Of a stretch of 43,471 bases of DNA, positions 30,823-40,047 are shown piece by piece. The notes beneath the pieces are model-generated. The model was not told the origin of the DNA. It did no database searches and saw nothing but the letters and a program-made list of their open reading frames with translations. How positions within the stretch are numbered: the first letter of the stretch is position 1; every line of letters starts with the position of its first letter. Position numbers and translations under genes: made by a program. Origin of the DNA: an uncultured Clostridia bacterium (GTDB lineage: Bacteria; Bacillota; Clostridia; Christensenellales; UBA1242); the NCBI GenBank assembly GCA_947630075.1, contig CANRGF010000003.1, positions 1-43,471 of the forward strand. Direction: 5' to 3'.

Positions 30823-31179
30823 AAATTTCTTTTGTAAATTAGTGTTAATTCACAAAAATAAAAAGTAAAGAAAAATAATAATAAACATTAAAATAATATT
30901 TTATTAATTTTTTAATTAATTTTTTAAAATTTATTTAATAAAAATTAAATTTTTCATGAATTTTTATCACTAAAAATAATTATACAATAATTATAAATTA
31001 ATTAATAATTAATTATTAATCCGTTTTTTATATAGTTTTTATTTTATTTTATAATTATTAAAACATTTTAATTTAATTTTTAAATTTTCTTTTAAATTCT
31101 GATGAATTTTAATATATTTTTGGCAAATTTTTAATAAATTTATGATTTTTTAAATTTTTTATTTATTTTTTTATTTTAT
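30823..31179. other. Extremely AT-rich intergenic stretch
   Basis: About 360 bp almost entirely A/T, with overlapping TTAATTAATT palindromes (30904-31020), no ORF, no tRNA and no clear hairpin-T terminator. It separates the coat pair from the 31215 gene. I see nothing else in it. Confidence 0.6.
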
Positions 31180-31208
31180 TTGGTTATTTATTGGTTTTGT
31201 GATATAAT
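31180..31208 (+). promoter_or_regulatory. Promoter of the 31215 gene
   Basis: TTGGTT (31180-31185), 17 bp, TATAAT (31203-31208). Confidence 0.65.
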
Positions 31209-31214
31209 TTGAAC

Positions 31215-31901
31215 ATGAAAGTTAGAATTTATATTTATGTGTTTTTTGGGTTGCTTTGTGCTCTTGGAATAGGGTTATATTTAGCAAATCCAAATTTGGC
31301 AATTTTTCAAGTGTTTATGAGTTTTGGTGCAAGCCTTATCGGTGCAATATTTATTGCTGTTGTGCTCGAATCAATCTCTTCAAGTAAGCAGAGAAAAAAT
31401 GTGCTTTCCATTCAAAAACAAATGTTGGCTTCAAGCAAGGAAGCCTTTAAGTCATTTTATCTATGGCTTGGCAATTATTTGGTGAGAAAATTTTCAATCA
31501 CTTCATTTGATTATTCAAACTTTAGTTCTGGTGAAGAGTTTTATAAAAAACTTTTTGAAGAATGTGCCCGCTCTGAAAAAGAAGTGAACTTGGAAAATAT
31601 TGTTGAGTTTGTGTCAAACAAAGCCTCTCAACTCTCCATGCCGATTGACAGCCTTAATCGCACCATCAATGAAGAGATTGCCACGCTTATCACAAATGCG
31701 GTGGTTGACGAAGATGATGTGAAGTTCTTTAACGATTTAAAGAGCTTGGTTTTAGACATTCAGTCGAGCGAAAGTTTTGACGAACTTTCAACCGATGTGG
31801 TTGCTCTTTTAGAAAAAATTAATTCAAAGCAATCGCTAAAACTTGAGCTAAATGAATTGCTGACTGATAGGCTTAAAAGAAAATTTTCAACGGGCGAATA
31901 A
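31215..31901 (+). CDS. Two-helix membrane protein of unknown function
   Basis: 228 residues from ATG 31215 (the TTG at 31209 lies against the -10 box). Two N-terminal membrane helices (VRIYIYVFFGLLCALGIGLYLA and FMSFGASLIGAIFIAVVLES), then about 170 soluble helical residues with many K/E/S and no recognisable motif. Likely an inner-membrane protein with a cytoplasmic helical domain. The -10 box ends 6 nt before the ATG; no ribosome site. Not recognised as any family. Confidence 0.75.
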   Translation: MKVRIYIYVFFGLLCALGIGLYLANPNLAIFQVFMSFGASLIGAIFIAVVLESISSSKQRKNVLSIQKQMLASSKEAFKSFYLWLGNYLVRKFSITSFDYSNFSSGEEFYKKLFEECARSEKEVNLENIVEFVSNKASQLSMPIDSLNRTINEEIATLITNAVVDEDDVKFFNDLKSLVLDIQSSESFDELSTDVVALLEKINSKQSLKLELNELLTDRLKRKFSTGE

Positions 31902-31916
31902 AACCGCCCTTTTTTA
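31892..31916 (+). terminator. Terminator after the 31215 gene
   Basis: GGGCG (31892-31896), 8-nt loop, CGCCC (31905-31909), six T. It overlaps the stop codon. Confidence 0.75.
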
Positions 31917-31972
31917 TCTAAATAGATTTGAAAAATTTTCATTATGTGATAGAATATTCAAAAGGATTTGAT

Positions 31973-33286
31973 ATGGAATTTGAAACGATTGTGGCTTTGG
32001 CAACGCCTGCTGGAAATAACGGCGTGGCAGTGATAAGAATTAGCGGGCCAAAAGCCAAGACTATTGCTCAAAAGTTGATTAAAGAAAAATTAAATTTTGA
32101 GCCTAGAAAGATGTATTTAAAAAAGATTGATTTAAAAAGTTTCACAGACAACGCTTTGATTGTGTTTTTTGAAAAGCCTTTTAGTTTTACAGGTGAAGAT
32201 GTGGTGGAAGTGCAAGCTCATGGCGGATATTTTCTTGCCCAAACAATTATTGATTGCATAATTTCTCTTGGTGCGCGCTTGGCAACACCCGGAGAATTTT
32301 CAAAGCGCGCCTTTTTGAATGGAAAAATTTCGTTAGATGAGGCGGAAGGAATTGTGGATATGATTAACGCCGAAACGCAAATGCAGGCAAAGGCGAGCAG
32401 CGAATTATTACAGGGCAAACTTAAAGACAACATCCAAGCAAAACAAACTGTTTTAACGGACATCTTGGCAGAAGTTGAGGCAAGGCTTGACTATCCTGAA
32501 TATGAATTTTCAAACTTAGAAACTGCAAACTTTTTAGAGAAAATAAAGCATCTTGAAGGCGAACTGACCGCCCTTATTTTAGATAGCCAAAAGGGGCTGA
32601 TAATTAAAAACGGCGTGAAAATTGCCATTGTGGGCGCACCAAATGTGGGCAAATCTAGCCTACTTAACGCACTAACAAAAAGCGAAAAAGCGATTGTAAC
32701 CGACATCGCGGGAACAACGCGAGATGTGATTGAAGCGGAATATCTATTTAACGGAATTGTGTTTAGATTATTTGACACGGCGGGTATTCACAGCAGCAAA
32801 GACAAAGTGGAAAAAATTGGCATTTCACGTGCAATTAAAACCATTGATGAATGCGACCTTGTGTTGCGCCTCAGCGAGCCAAATGCTCCATGCAAGGTGA
32901 AAACAACAAAACCACATATTGACGTGTTAAACAAAATTGATTTAACGAAAGGAAAAGAAACAAAAACTAAAGGCTCAGACACAATTTCAATTTCTGCCAA
33001 AACGGGTGAAAAAGTGGAAGATTTAAAGCAGTTAATTTTTGATAAAACAATCAAATCTAATATAGACCAAAATAAATTTTATCTCACAAACACTCGCCAT
33101 ATTGAGTGCATTAAATCTGCATTGGCGCATTTAAAAAAGGCAATCAAAATTTTCAACTCCACCACTATGGACATTATTTCTGCTGAACTAAAAGCGGCGT
33201 GGAGCGATTTGGGAGAAGTTACCGGCACAACGGCAAACGAGGATATTATAGACAAAATTTTTTCAAAGTTTTGCTTGGGCAAATAG
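31973..33286 (+). CDS. mnmE: tRNA uridine-5-carboxymethylaminomethyl(34) synthesis GTPase
   Basis: 437 residues from ATG 31973 (AAAAGGA 7 nt upstream). N-terminal folate-binding domain (TIVALATPAGNNGVAVIRIS), helical domain, and inserted G domain with GAPNVGKSSLLN, DIAGTTRDVIEAEY, FDTAGI and NKID. The C-terminal FCLGK (FCIGK type) holds the catalytic Cys. With MnmG it modifies the wobble uridine of several tRNAs. mnmG follows 1.36 kb downstream, separated by two reverse-strand genes. Confidence 0.96.
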   Translation: MEFETIVALATPAGNNGVAVIRISGPKAKTIAQKLIKEKLNFEPRKMYLKKIDLKSFTDNALIVFFEKPFSFTGEDVVEVQAHGGYFLAQTIIDCIISLGARLATPGEFSKRAFLNGKISLDEAEGIVDMINAETQMQAKASSELLQGKLKDNIQAKQTVLTDILAEVEARLDYPEYEFSNLETANFLEKIKHLEGELTALILDSQKGLIIKNGVKIAIVGAPNVGKSSLLNALTKSEKAIVTDIAGTTRDVIEAEYLFNGIVFRLFDTAGIHSSKDKVEKIGISRAIKTIDECDLVLRLSEPNAPCKVKTTKPHIDVLNKIDLTKGKETKTKGSDTISISAKTGEKVEDLKQLIFDKTIKSNIDQNKFYLTNTRHIECIKSALAHLKKAIKIFNSTTMDIISAELKAAWSDLGEVTGTTANEDIIDKIFSKFCLGK

Positions 33287-34183
33287 CTATAATTTATTTA
33301 TCTCTGCCCTAATTTGCTTAGCCAACATTTCCAGCTCTTCTTTCATCACAGAAGCACCTGCGGTTATGCCAATTTTTATGTTTTTATTTAGCACGACACC
33401 GTGCTTTTTTAATTCGCTCCGCCAGGTGGAAACATCTTCAAAAAATATCGTTTTGGTGATGGGTTGCAAAGCTTTATAAAGTTCAACCGAATTGCTCGAA
33501 TGATTGCTGCCAATCACTATCATTAAATCACAATTTGAGGCAAGTGTGCGCGAACTTTTATTTATCTCACGCTGAGCCAAACATATTGATTTGTTTATTT
33601 CTAGCGAGCATGAGTTTTGCTCGGCAATTTTTGAAATTTGTTCAATCAATTTGTCTGCCAAATCAGAGTTGAAAGTGGTTTGAAAAATTAGATATAATTT
33701 TTTGTGTTTTATCGCTTTTAATTTGTCTAAATCTGCTTCGTCTTCAATTAAAACGGGCGGGTGGGCGCACCAACCAATCGTGCCCTCAATCTCTGGGTGC
33801 ATTTTGCCCGAAAATTTGCCATATTTGCCCACCAAAATTATAGTGTGAGTTTTGCTAAAATTTGCCACACACTCATGAATTTTTTGCACGTTCACACATG
33901 AGCAGTCTTTAAACTTGATATTGTGCTCATTTAGATATTTATAAGTGGCGGGCGTCTCGCCATGGGCACGCAAAATTACAAAATCTTCACTCGACAAATC
34001 GCTCAAATTGTTTTTGATTTTCACACCTTTGCTTTCTAGCATTTTGTTCACGGCGGCATTGTGCACCACCTCTTTAAATAAAGTGGCCTTGCCATAAGAT
34101 TTAAGGCTATCTAAGGCGGAATTAATTGCCAACTTGCACCCGCCACACAAACCACAAACTGATGAAATTTTCACATTTTCCAT
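33287..34183 (-). CDS. ispH: 4-hydroxy-3-methylbut-2-enyl diphosphate reductase
   Basis: 298 residues. The three cluster cysteines are Cys13 (SSVCGLCGGCKLAI), Cys96 (KDCSCVNVQKIHE) and Cys201 (KSICLAQREINK). HPEIEGTIGW holds the catalytic Glu, and SNHSSNSVELY the diphosphate-binding Ser/Asn set. IspH makes IPP and DMAPP, the last step of the MEP isoprenoid route. The N-terminus has extra cysteines (10, 13, 16). TATAAT ends 6 nt before the ATG and no ribosome site is visible. Its stop codon abuts that of mnmE. Confidence 0.93.
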   Translation of the reverse strand: MENVKISSVCGLCGGCKLAINSALDSLKSYGKATLFKEVVHNAAVNKMLESKGVKIKNNLSDLSSEDFVILRAHGETPATYKYLNEHNIKFKDCSCVNVQKIHECVANFSKTHTIILVGKYGKFSGKMHPEIEGTIGWCAHPPVLIEDEADLDKLKAIKHKKLYLIFQTTFNSDLADKLIEQISKIAEQNSCSLEINKSICLAQREINKSSRTLASNCDLMIVIGSNHSSNSVELYKALQPITKTIFFEDVSTWRSELKKHGVVLNKNIKIGITAGASVMKEELEMLAKQIRAEINKL

Positions 34184-34189
34184 GTTAAT

Positions 34190-34195
34190 ATTATA
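34190..34195 (-). promoter_or_regulatory. -10 box of ispH
   Basis: Leftward TATAAT, 6 nt before the ATG; no convincing -35 box. Confidence 0.55.
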
Positions 34196-34218
34196 GCATA
34201 TAAAATGAAATTTTGCGA

Positions 34219-34557
34219 TTAAGAATTATAATCAAAAGGAATTTTATTTTTCTTTTCGCCAAGCAAATTTAAAATATATCCATTTTCCGCCTTGCACCAC
34301 CAATGTGGGTCTTGCTTTGGGATGTCTAATAAAATTTGTTCGTCCGTTATTTTGCTTTCCTCAATTAATTCTAAGTCTTCAATTTTTATCACGGCAAATC
34401 TATCATCTTCAATAAAATTAGGGTCAATGAAAACAACTAAAAATGAACTATCTCTAATTTCTGGCTGAATTATCCTGCCAATTTCATTTGTTTTTACATC
34501 ATATTTTAAATAATTTTTTTCATCTCCAATAAATTTAACTTTGTCAAAATATTTCAT
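34219..34557 (-). CDS. Small uncharacterised beta-rich protein
   Basis: 112 residues. MKYFDKVKFIGDEKNYLKYD, TNEIGRIIQPEIRDSSFLVV and KIEDLELIEESKI look like a small KOW/SH3-type beta barrel, as found in immunity-type and DUF4926-like proteins ('yD.V.l..d...y...gv..G..G.i'). The tail DPHWWCKAENGYILNLLGEK is hydrophobic. TAATAT ends 6 nt before the ATG. The gene lies alone between ispH and mnmG; function unknown. Confidence 0.65.
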   Translation of the reverse strand: MKYFDKVKFIGDEKNYLKYDVKTNEIGRIIQPEIRDSSFLVVFIDPNFIEDDRFAVIKIEDLELIEESKITDEQILLDIPKQDPHWWCKAENGYILNLLGEKKNKIPFDYNS

Positions 34558-34607
34558 GTTTTAATATTAGCAGATATTTTAAAATTTTTCAAATTTAATT
34601 AAATCTA

Positions 34608-34635
34608 TTGAAAAATGCGGGTTTTGTGATATAAT
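34608..34635 (+). promoter_or_regulatory. Promoter of mnmG
   Basis: TTGAAA (34608-34613), 16 bp, TATAAT (34630-34635), with the ATG 6 nt later. Confidence 0.7.
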
Positions 34636-34641
34636 ATTTTT

Positions 34642-36504
34642 ATGAAAGGTGAAGTGGAGCATTTTGATGCGGTGGTGATTGGCAGCGGGCATGCGGGAAG
34701 TGAAGCCTGCCTTGCTCTTTCACGCCTGGGCAAAAAAACTCTCTTAACCACTTTGAATTTGGATAGCATTGCATTCCTTGCCTGCAACCCTAGCATTGGA
34801 GGCACGGCAAAGGGTCAACTTGCGGGTGAAGTGGACGCTCTTGGTGGCGAGATGGGCATAAATGCAGATAAATCTATGCTTCAACTAAGAATGCTCAATT
34901 CGGGCAAAGGTCCAGCCGTGCAATCGCTGCGCGCACAGGTGGACAAGGTGGTTTATCACAACGAGATGAAGCGCACACTTGAAAGGCAAAAAAATTTGGA
35001 TATTTTGCAGTGCGAGGTGGCGGAAATTTTGACCGAAAAAGGGCGTGTGGTGGGCGTTAAAACTGACATGGGTGAAATCTTTGGCTGCGAAGCGGTGGTG
35101 GTGGCAACGGGCGTATATCTCAACAGCAAAATCATAATTGGAGACTACACCAAATTCACCGGTCCAAATGGTTATGAGCCTAGCACTAGGCTAACTAAGT
35201 CTTTAATGGATTTAGGGTTTGAAATTCGCCGCTTCAAAACGGGCACTCCTGCGAGAGTGGACGGAAAATCGATTGATTACACTAAATTTGAAGTTCAGCT
35301 GGGAGATGCACTCAATTTAAGTTTTTCCGCACTCAATAAAAAGGTGAAAAACACGCGCAAATGCTATTTGGGATACACAAGCGAAGCAATGCACAATTTG
35401 ATTAGGGAAAACATTAGCCGCGCTCCGCTCTATTCGGGCAAAATTAATGGCATAGGGCCGCGCTATTGCCCTAGCATTGAAGATAAAATTATGCGCTTTG
35501 CGGATAAAGACCGCCACCAACTATTTTTAGAGCCAGAGAGCGCAGGGACGGACGAAGTTTACGTGCAAGGCATTTCGAGCAGTATGCCGAGCGACATACA
35601 GCGAAAGATGTATCGCCTCATTCCAGGCTTTGAGCAGGTGAAGATAATGCGCTTTGCCTACGCTATTGAATATGATTGCATAAACGCACTCGAGTTGAAA
35701 AACAACTTGGAGAGCAAGCGAATTGCTGGGCTTTTCTTTGCCGGGCAGATTAATGGCACAAGCGGATATGAAGAAGCCGCTGCGCAAGGAATTATGGCGG
35801 GCATAAACGCTGAGAGATATATTGACAAAATGCCGCCTTTCATTTTGGGGCGCGACCAAGCATATATTGGCGTGTTGATTGACGATTTAACCACTAAAGA
35901 TATTATTGAGCCTTATCGCATGATGACCTCACGCGCCGAGCATCGCCTAATTTTAAGGCAGGATAATTGCGACATACGCTTGACAGAATTGGGGCACCTG
36001 ATTGGGCTTGTGGACGGCAAGCGATATAAGATTTTTAAAAATAAATTGGCACAAATAAGCGAGGTTAATGCCACTCTTCAAACCATGAAAAACCCTAAGC
36101 AATTGAAACCACTATTTGATGAAAAGGGCGAGCGCATTAGCCAAAACGGGCTAACACTACGCGACGCAATTAAGCGAAACAATATTACGATTTTTGACAT
36201 TAAAAAGCATTTTAATCTGTTTGAAAATGTGCCGGACAATGTGCTTGAATATGTGAACACAGAAATTAAATATGAGGGCTATATTAAGCAAGAAAATGAA
36301 CAGATTGCCCGTGCTCGCCAGAGCGAAAACATCAGTTTGCCAGACATTGATTATTCACAGATTTCAGGGCTAAGGATTGAGGCTCGCCAAAAATTAAACA
36401 AATTTAAACCCGCCACCCTAGGTCAAGCAAAAAGAATCGATGGCGTTAGTCCTAGCGACATAAATGTGCTACTCGTTTATCTAAAAATGAAAGGGATAAT
36501 TTAG
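34642..36504 (+). CDS. mnmG: tRNA uridine-5-carboxymethylaminomethyl(34) synthesis enzyme
   Basis: 620 residues, normal length. The FAD motif is DAVVIGSGHAGSEACLALSR. GidA signatures include CNPSIGGTAKGQLAGEVDAL, RYCPSIEDKIMRFADKDRHQ, and FAGQINGTSGYEEAAAQGIM. It works with MnmE on tRNA wobble uridine. Transcribed from its own promoter, with no ribosome site, rather than as an mnmE-mnmG operon. Confidence 0.97.
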   Translation: MKGEVEHFDAVVIGSGHAGSEACLALSRLGKKTLLTTLNLDSIAFLACNPSIGGTAKGQLAGEVDALGGEMGINADKSMLQLRMLNSGKGPAVQSLRAQVDKVVYHNEMKRTLERQKNLDILQCEVAEILTEKGRVVGVKTDMGEIFGCEAVVVATGVYLNSKIIIGDYTKFTGPNGYEPSTRLTKSLMDLGFEIRRFKTGTPARVDGKSIDYTKFEVQLGDALNLSFSALNKKVKNTRKCYLGYTSEAMHNLIRENISRAPLYSGKINGIGPRYCPSIEDKIMRFADKDRHQLFLEPESAGTDEVYVQGISSSMPSDIQRKMYRLIPGFEQVKIMRFAYAIEYDCINALELKNNLESKRIAGLFFAGQINGTSGYEEAAAQGIMAGINAERYIDKMPPFILGRDQAYIGVLIDDLTTKDIIEPYRMMTSRAEHRLILRQDNCDIRLTELGHLIGLVDGKRYKIFKNKLAQISEVNATLQTMKNPKQLKPLFDEKGERISQNGLTLRDAIKRNNITIFDIKKHFNLFENVPDNVLEYVNTEIKYEGYIKQENEQIARARQSENISLPDIDYSQISGLRIEARQKLNKFKPATLGQAKRIDGVSPSDINVLLVYLKMKGII

Positions 36505-36570
36505 TTTTTAAGCCAAATAAAATTATTGACTTTAACTTTCAAAGTGATATAATAAATATAGAGGGTTAAG

Positions 36571-37830
36571 ATGAAAAAGTTTTGGGTGTGGGCAATATTT
36601 ATTTTAATATTTTCGTTCCCAATGGCTTTTTTCGGCTGTGCGAAGGATAAAAATTCAAACGCAAAAATTCAGCTGGATATGACCAACGCACGATGGAATT
36701 ATAATGGCGGCTTTGAAACGGAAAACGCTGGTGAAACAAATTTTGAAGTTAAGGTTTTGGGGTTGCCTAAGGAAATTGATGTAACCTATGACGGAGTAAC
36801 TTCCAATCGTTACCCTAATGAATATTGGACGATTTATCCAGAAAGTGGCAGAAGTGAATATTACACCGTTACTGCGCATTTGCAATACGATGAGGAAAAA
36901 TATGAGCTTGTGAACGACAATTTGCCCCGCACATTAAATTGGAAAATATACGACACTTTATATCTTGAAAAAGAAGCGGACAAAATTTCAAATTGTTATA
37001 GTGAATGGTATGGGAAATTTTCAAGAGAATCAATAGACTATTTGCATTTTGTGAACTATATTCCAGAGGGAGTGGACGCCACAAGTTATATGTGGGATAT
37101 GCAAGATGGATATGGTGAAAATCATGTTTATTTTGGGTTGGACGCAAACTTATTTAAAAGTTTTAAACTACCAAAAGATAGCTCATATATGTTCGCATAT
37201 CTCTATAATCTAAAAGGCATCACAGGTTTGGAATATGTGGATTTCTCTTGTGCTGAAGATCTGTCTTATATGTTTTTTAACTGTGGTGTTGAGAGTGGCG
37301 AGAAATTAGAAATCGTTTTCCCAGACAACTTGGATTTGAGCTCCGCCACAAATATGAGCCAAATGTTTTCAAATGTGGGAGGCGCGGGTGAATTAGAGCT
37401 TGAATTGGGCAACTCGTTTAACTGCTCAAATGTGAGCAACATGGCAAATATGTTTTATAACTGCGGCAAAAGCTCTAGTAAATTTCATTTAAGGCTAGGA
37501 GAAAAGTTTGACACTTCTAATGTGAAGGATATGAGCCAGATGTTTTATAATTGCGGAGCCGCTTGCCCAGACTTTTATTTAGATATGGGCTTAGGCTTTA
37601 AGGTTGACAATGTGCAAAGCATGATTCAAATGTTTTTGAATTGTGGGAAAAGCTCTAGCAATGTGAATGATTGGAAAATTGACCTTTTAGGAAAGCTTTC
37701 CGCTGAGTGTGATTTGAGTTGGGTTTTCTATAAATTCGATAAAGATTTGCGTGTTTATGTGGACGATGCTCAAACCTACGAGCTCTTATCCGCAAAAGGA
37801 TACACTCATCCACAGATAGTGATGAAATAA
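36571..37830 (+). CDS. DUF285/BspA-type surface lipoprotein
   Basis: 419 residues, GAGGGTT upstream. A lipoprotein signal peptide (KKFWVWAIFILIFSFPMAFF-G-Cys23) predicts a lipid-anchored surface protein. Residues 30-160 are a beta-rich N-domain. From about 200 to 380 are repeats of the form 'DMSQMFYNCG...F...LG..FDTSNV', the DUF285 (mycoplasma lipoprotein/BspA) repeat, at a spacing of about 40 residues. Such proteins bind host or environmental ligands in other species. Monocistronic with a strong terminator. Confidence 0.85.
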   Translation: MKKFWVWAIFILIFSFPMAFFGCAKDKNSNAKIQLDMTNARWNYNGGFETENAGETNFEVKVLGLPKEIDVTYDGVTSNRYPNEYWTIYPESGRSEYYTVTAHLQYDEEKYELVNDNLPRTLNWKIYDTLYLEKEADKISNCYSEWYGKFSRESIDYLHFVNYIPEGVDATSYMWDMQDGYGENHVYFGLDANLFKSFKLPKDSSYMFAYLYNLKGITGLEYVDFSCAEDLSYMFFNCGVESGEKLEIVFPDNLDLSSATNMSQMFSNVGGAGELELELGNSFNCSNVSNMANMFYNCGKSSSKFHLRLGEKFDTSNVKDMSQMFYNCGAACPDFYLDMGLGFKVDNVQSMIQMFLNCGKSSSNVNDWKIDLLGKLSAECDLSWVFYKFDKDLRVYVDDAQTYELLSAKGYTHPQIVMK

Positions 37831-37856
37831 AGCAGCCGGTTGGCTGCTTTTTTTTT
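37831..37856. terminator. Terminator after the lipoprotein gene
   Basis: AGCAGCC (37831-37837), GGTT, GGCTGCT (37842-37848), nine T. It may also serve helD from the other side. Confidence 0.85.
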
Positions 37857-37877
37857 GCTTAAATTTATTGTGAAGGG

Positions 37878-39950
37878 CTAAACCGAATGAGTGTCAGTTT
37901 TTAGCTCTTCTTCTTGCGAGGGGGTGGCGGAACATTCTTGCTCTTGTTCCTTGCTCTCTTGTTGGATGAAAGAGGTCAATTTTTTGCTATAGCACACATA
38001 TAACCCGTGTAATGCGCGCGTGCATGCCACATAAAGATTTTGCCTATCAAGAGGGGTGTGATAGTTTGATTCGTCCGCATTTGGAATGATAACTCTATCA
38101 TACTCTAAACCTTTGCTTAAATATGTGGTGGTGATGATGTTGTTTGAAGTGAGAAGAGCGTCATCATTTTCATTTTTGATAAATGTGAATGAAGGCAAGA
38201 GTTTTGCCAATTTAAACGCTTCATCAAAACTTTTCACAACCACAGCTATCTTCTCGCCCTTGTGCTCTTCTGCAACAGCATTTGCCAATGACACAAAATC
38301 TTCATCTGTTTTGCACTTTGAAATTGATGGTTTACTCCCTTTTCGCACAAAGCGAGTGTTTGCTGTTTCCCCCACAATTTTTTGAGCAAATTCAATAATG
38401 TCGTTTGTTGAGCGATAGCTAACTGTTAAATTGTCCACTTGAACATTAGGATAAAGCCTTTGCAAAATTTCTAGGTTGGATTGCGAAGATAAGATGTTTT
38501 GATTATAATCCCCAGTGAGCGTCATCACCGCGCTTGGATATATCTTTTTGATTAGCGCAATGCTAAATGGATCGTAGTCCTGCATTTCATCAATAAATAT
38601 GTGCTTAATGAAATGATTTGGTGCAACCCCCATGAGATTGGCGTTGATATAAGCATAAATTGGTGCGTCTTCATAACCCATAGGCTTTTCTGCAAAATGC
38701 AAATTATGCTGAGCATAAAGATTGGAGAGTATCTCTTTTGCTGAAATGCTATTTTCCATCAAGGCTAACATTTTTGCCTTGCAGCGTTCAATCGCCTTTC
38801 CAGACTGTTGCTTATACCTTGCAGATAAGGCGGCAGAAATTAGCGCTTCAATGTTTTGCTTGATGTTTGGCATGGTGGGTCTATTCAAAAGATAAAGTAA
38901 AGTTTTTGGCATATCCAAACCCACTTTTTTAAACGTTTCATACACTGGAGAAACAATGTCATAATTTTTCAAAAATTCATTCACTTCATCATAGAATTTT
39001 GTGGAAAATTTTGTGTTGATTTCTGCCATGCGAACTTCGTCATAAAACTTGCTATCCACCATGGACAATTTTGTGCCACAAGTTTTAGGGGCGAGACCTG
39101 CATCTTTCAATACCTGCATTATGGTGCAAGAGCGCACATTTTCTTCGCCTAACTCTGGCAGTAAGTCGCTTATATAGGTGCTAAATAATTTGCTAGGAGA
39201 AATCACTAAAACATTTTTGCTTGTGATGTTTCCTTTGTTTGCATATAAAATGTATGAAATTCTATGCATGGCAACGGACGTTTTGCCTGAACCTGCAATG
39301 CCGTTTATGATGACGGTTTGCATAGGAGGTTTTCTTATGATTTCGTTTTGTTCCTCTTGAATGCTCTCCACTATGTTGGTCATGTGCGAAGATGTGTTTT
39401 GGCTCAAAATCTCTTGCAAGATGTTATCGTCAATCTTCGTGTTTGTGTCGATATAAGAAACGATTTTGTTTGGTTGCAGTCTAAATTGCCTTTTCAAAAG
39501 CAATTCAACGGGAATTTTGCCCACAGGTGCGGTATAATATGTGTTGCCAAGCGAGGAGAAATATAATAGCGATGCGATTGGAGAACGCCAATCTAATAGA
39601 TAGGTGGAATCGTCTTTAAAAAGATTCTTTAAGCCGATATAAAAAGTTTCAGGCTCTGAGCCCCTTTCTTTAATTTGAATTTTGGCAAAGAAAGGTTTTG
39701 GCATGATTCGCTGAAACATGTTTTTATTTTGTTGATATAAGTAATTTGAACTATCGCGATTGTAGATTTCTCCCTTCACTTCCACAAATTCAACAAGGTC
39801 TAATTTCTCAGTGGCGGCATAGTGCATGCTCTCACGAATGTCGGACTCGTTGCTGGCGATTTTCTTATCTAGTTCGTCAATTTCTTCTTTTATTTTGCCT
39901 TGAATAAATTCAAGGTGTTTTTGCTCTTCGTCAAGGATAGATTTTTCCAT
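37878..39950 (-). CDS. HelD-like UvrD/Rep superfamily helicase
   Basis: 690 residues from ATG 39950 with GGAGGAG upstream. The N-terminus is a long charged coiled coil (about 1-60). Walker A is INGIAGSGKTSVAMHR; Walker B IFIDEMQDYDPFS; motif III TLTGDYNQNI; motif IV VSYRSTNDIIEF; and the C-terminal motifs TTYLSKGLEYDRVIIP and YVACTRAL. This is the HelD layout, the RNA polymerase recycling ATPase of Gram-positives, rather than PcrA. The C-terminal tail is E/Q-rich. Monocistronic. Confidence 0.9.
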   Translation of the reverse strand: MEKSILDEEQKHLEFIQGKIKEEIDELDKKIASNESDIRESMHYAATEKLDLVEFVEVKGEIYNRDSSNYLYQQNKNMFQRIMPKPFFAKIQIKERGSEPETFYIGLKNLFKDDSTYLLDWRSPIASLLYFSSLGNTYYTAPVGKIPVELLLKRQFRLQPNKIVSYIDTNTKIDDNILQEILSQNTSSHMTNIVESIQEEQNEIIRKPPMQTVIINGIAGSGKTSVAMHRISYILYANKGNITSKNVLVISPSKLFSTYISDLLPELGEENVRSCTIMQVLKDAGLAPKTCGTKLSMVDSKFYDEVRMAEINTKFSTKFYDEVNEFLKNYDIVSPVYETFKKVGLDMPKTLLYLLNRPTMPNIKQNIEALISAALSARYKQQSGKAIERCKAKMLALMENSISAKEILSNLYAQHNLHFAEKPMGYEDAPIYAYINANLMGVAPNHFIKHIFIDEMQDYDPFSIALIKKIYPSAVMTLTGDYNQNILSSQSNLEILQRLYPNVQVDNLTVSYRSTNDIIEFAQKIVGETANTRFVRKGSKPSISKCKTDEDFVSLANAVAEEHKGEKIAVVVKSFDEAFKLAKLLPSFTFIKNENDDALLTSNNIITTTYLSKGLEYDRVIIPNADESNYHTPLDRQNLYVACTRALHGLYVCYSKKLTSFIQQESKEQEQECSATPSQEEELKTDTHSV

Positions 39951-39971
39951 TTCTCCTCCAAAAGTTACTAT

Positions 39972-40000
39972 AGTATAGCACATAAAAAGCAATAAAACAA
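39972..40000 (-). promoter_or_regulatory. Promoter of helD-like gene
   Basis: Leftward TTGTTT (40000-39995), 17 bp, TATACT (39977-39972). Confidence 0.6.
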
Positions 40001-40047
40001 TAGTAAAATTAAAAATTCAGTTCATTTTTTATGGTTTTTTGTTGAAT

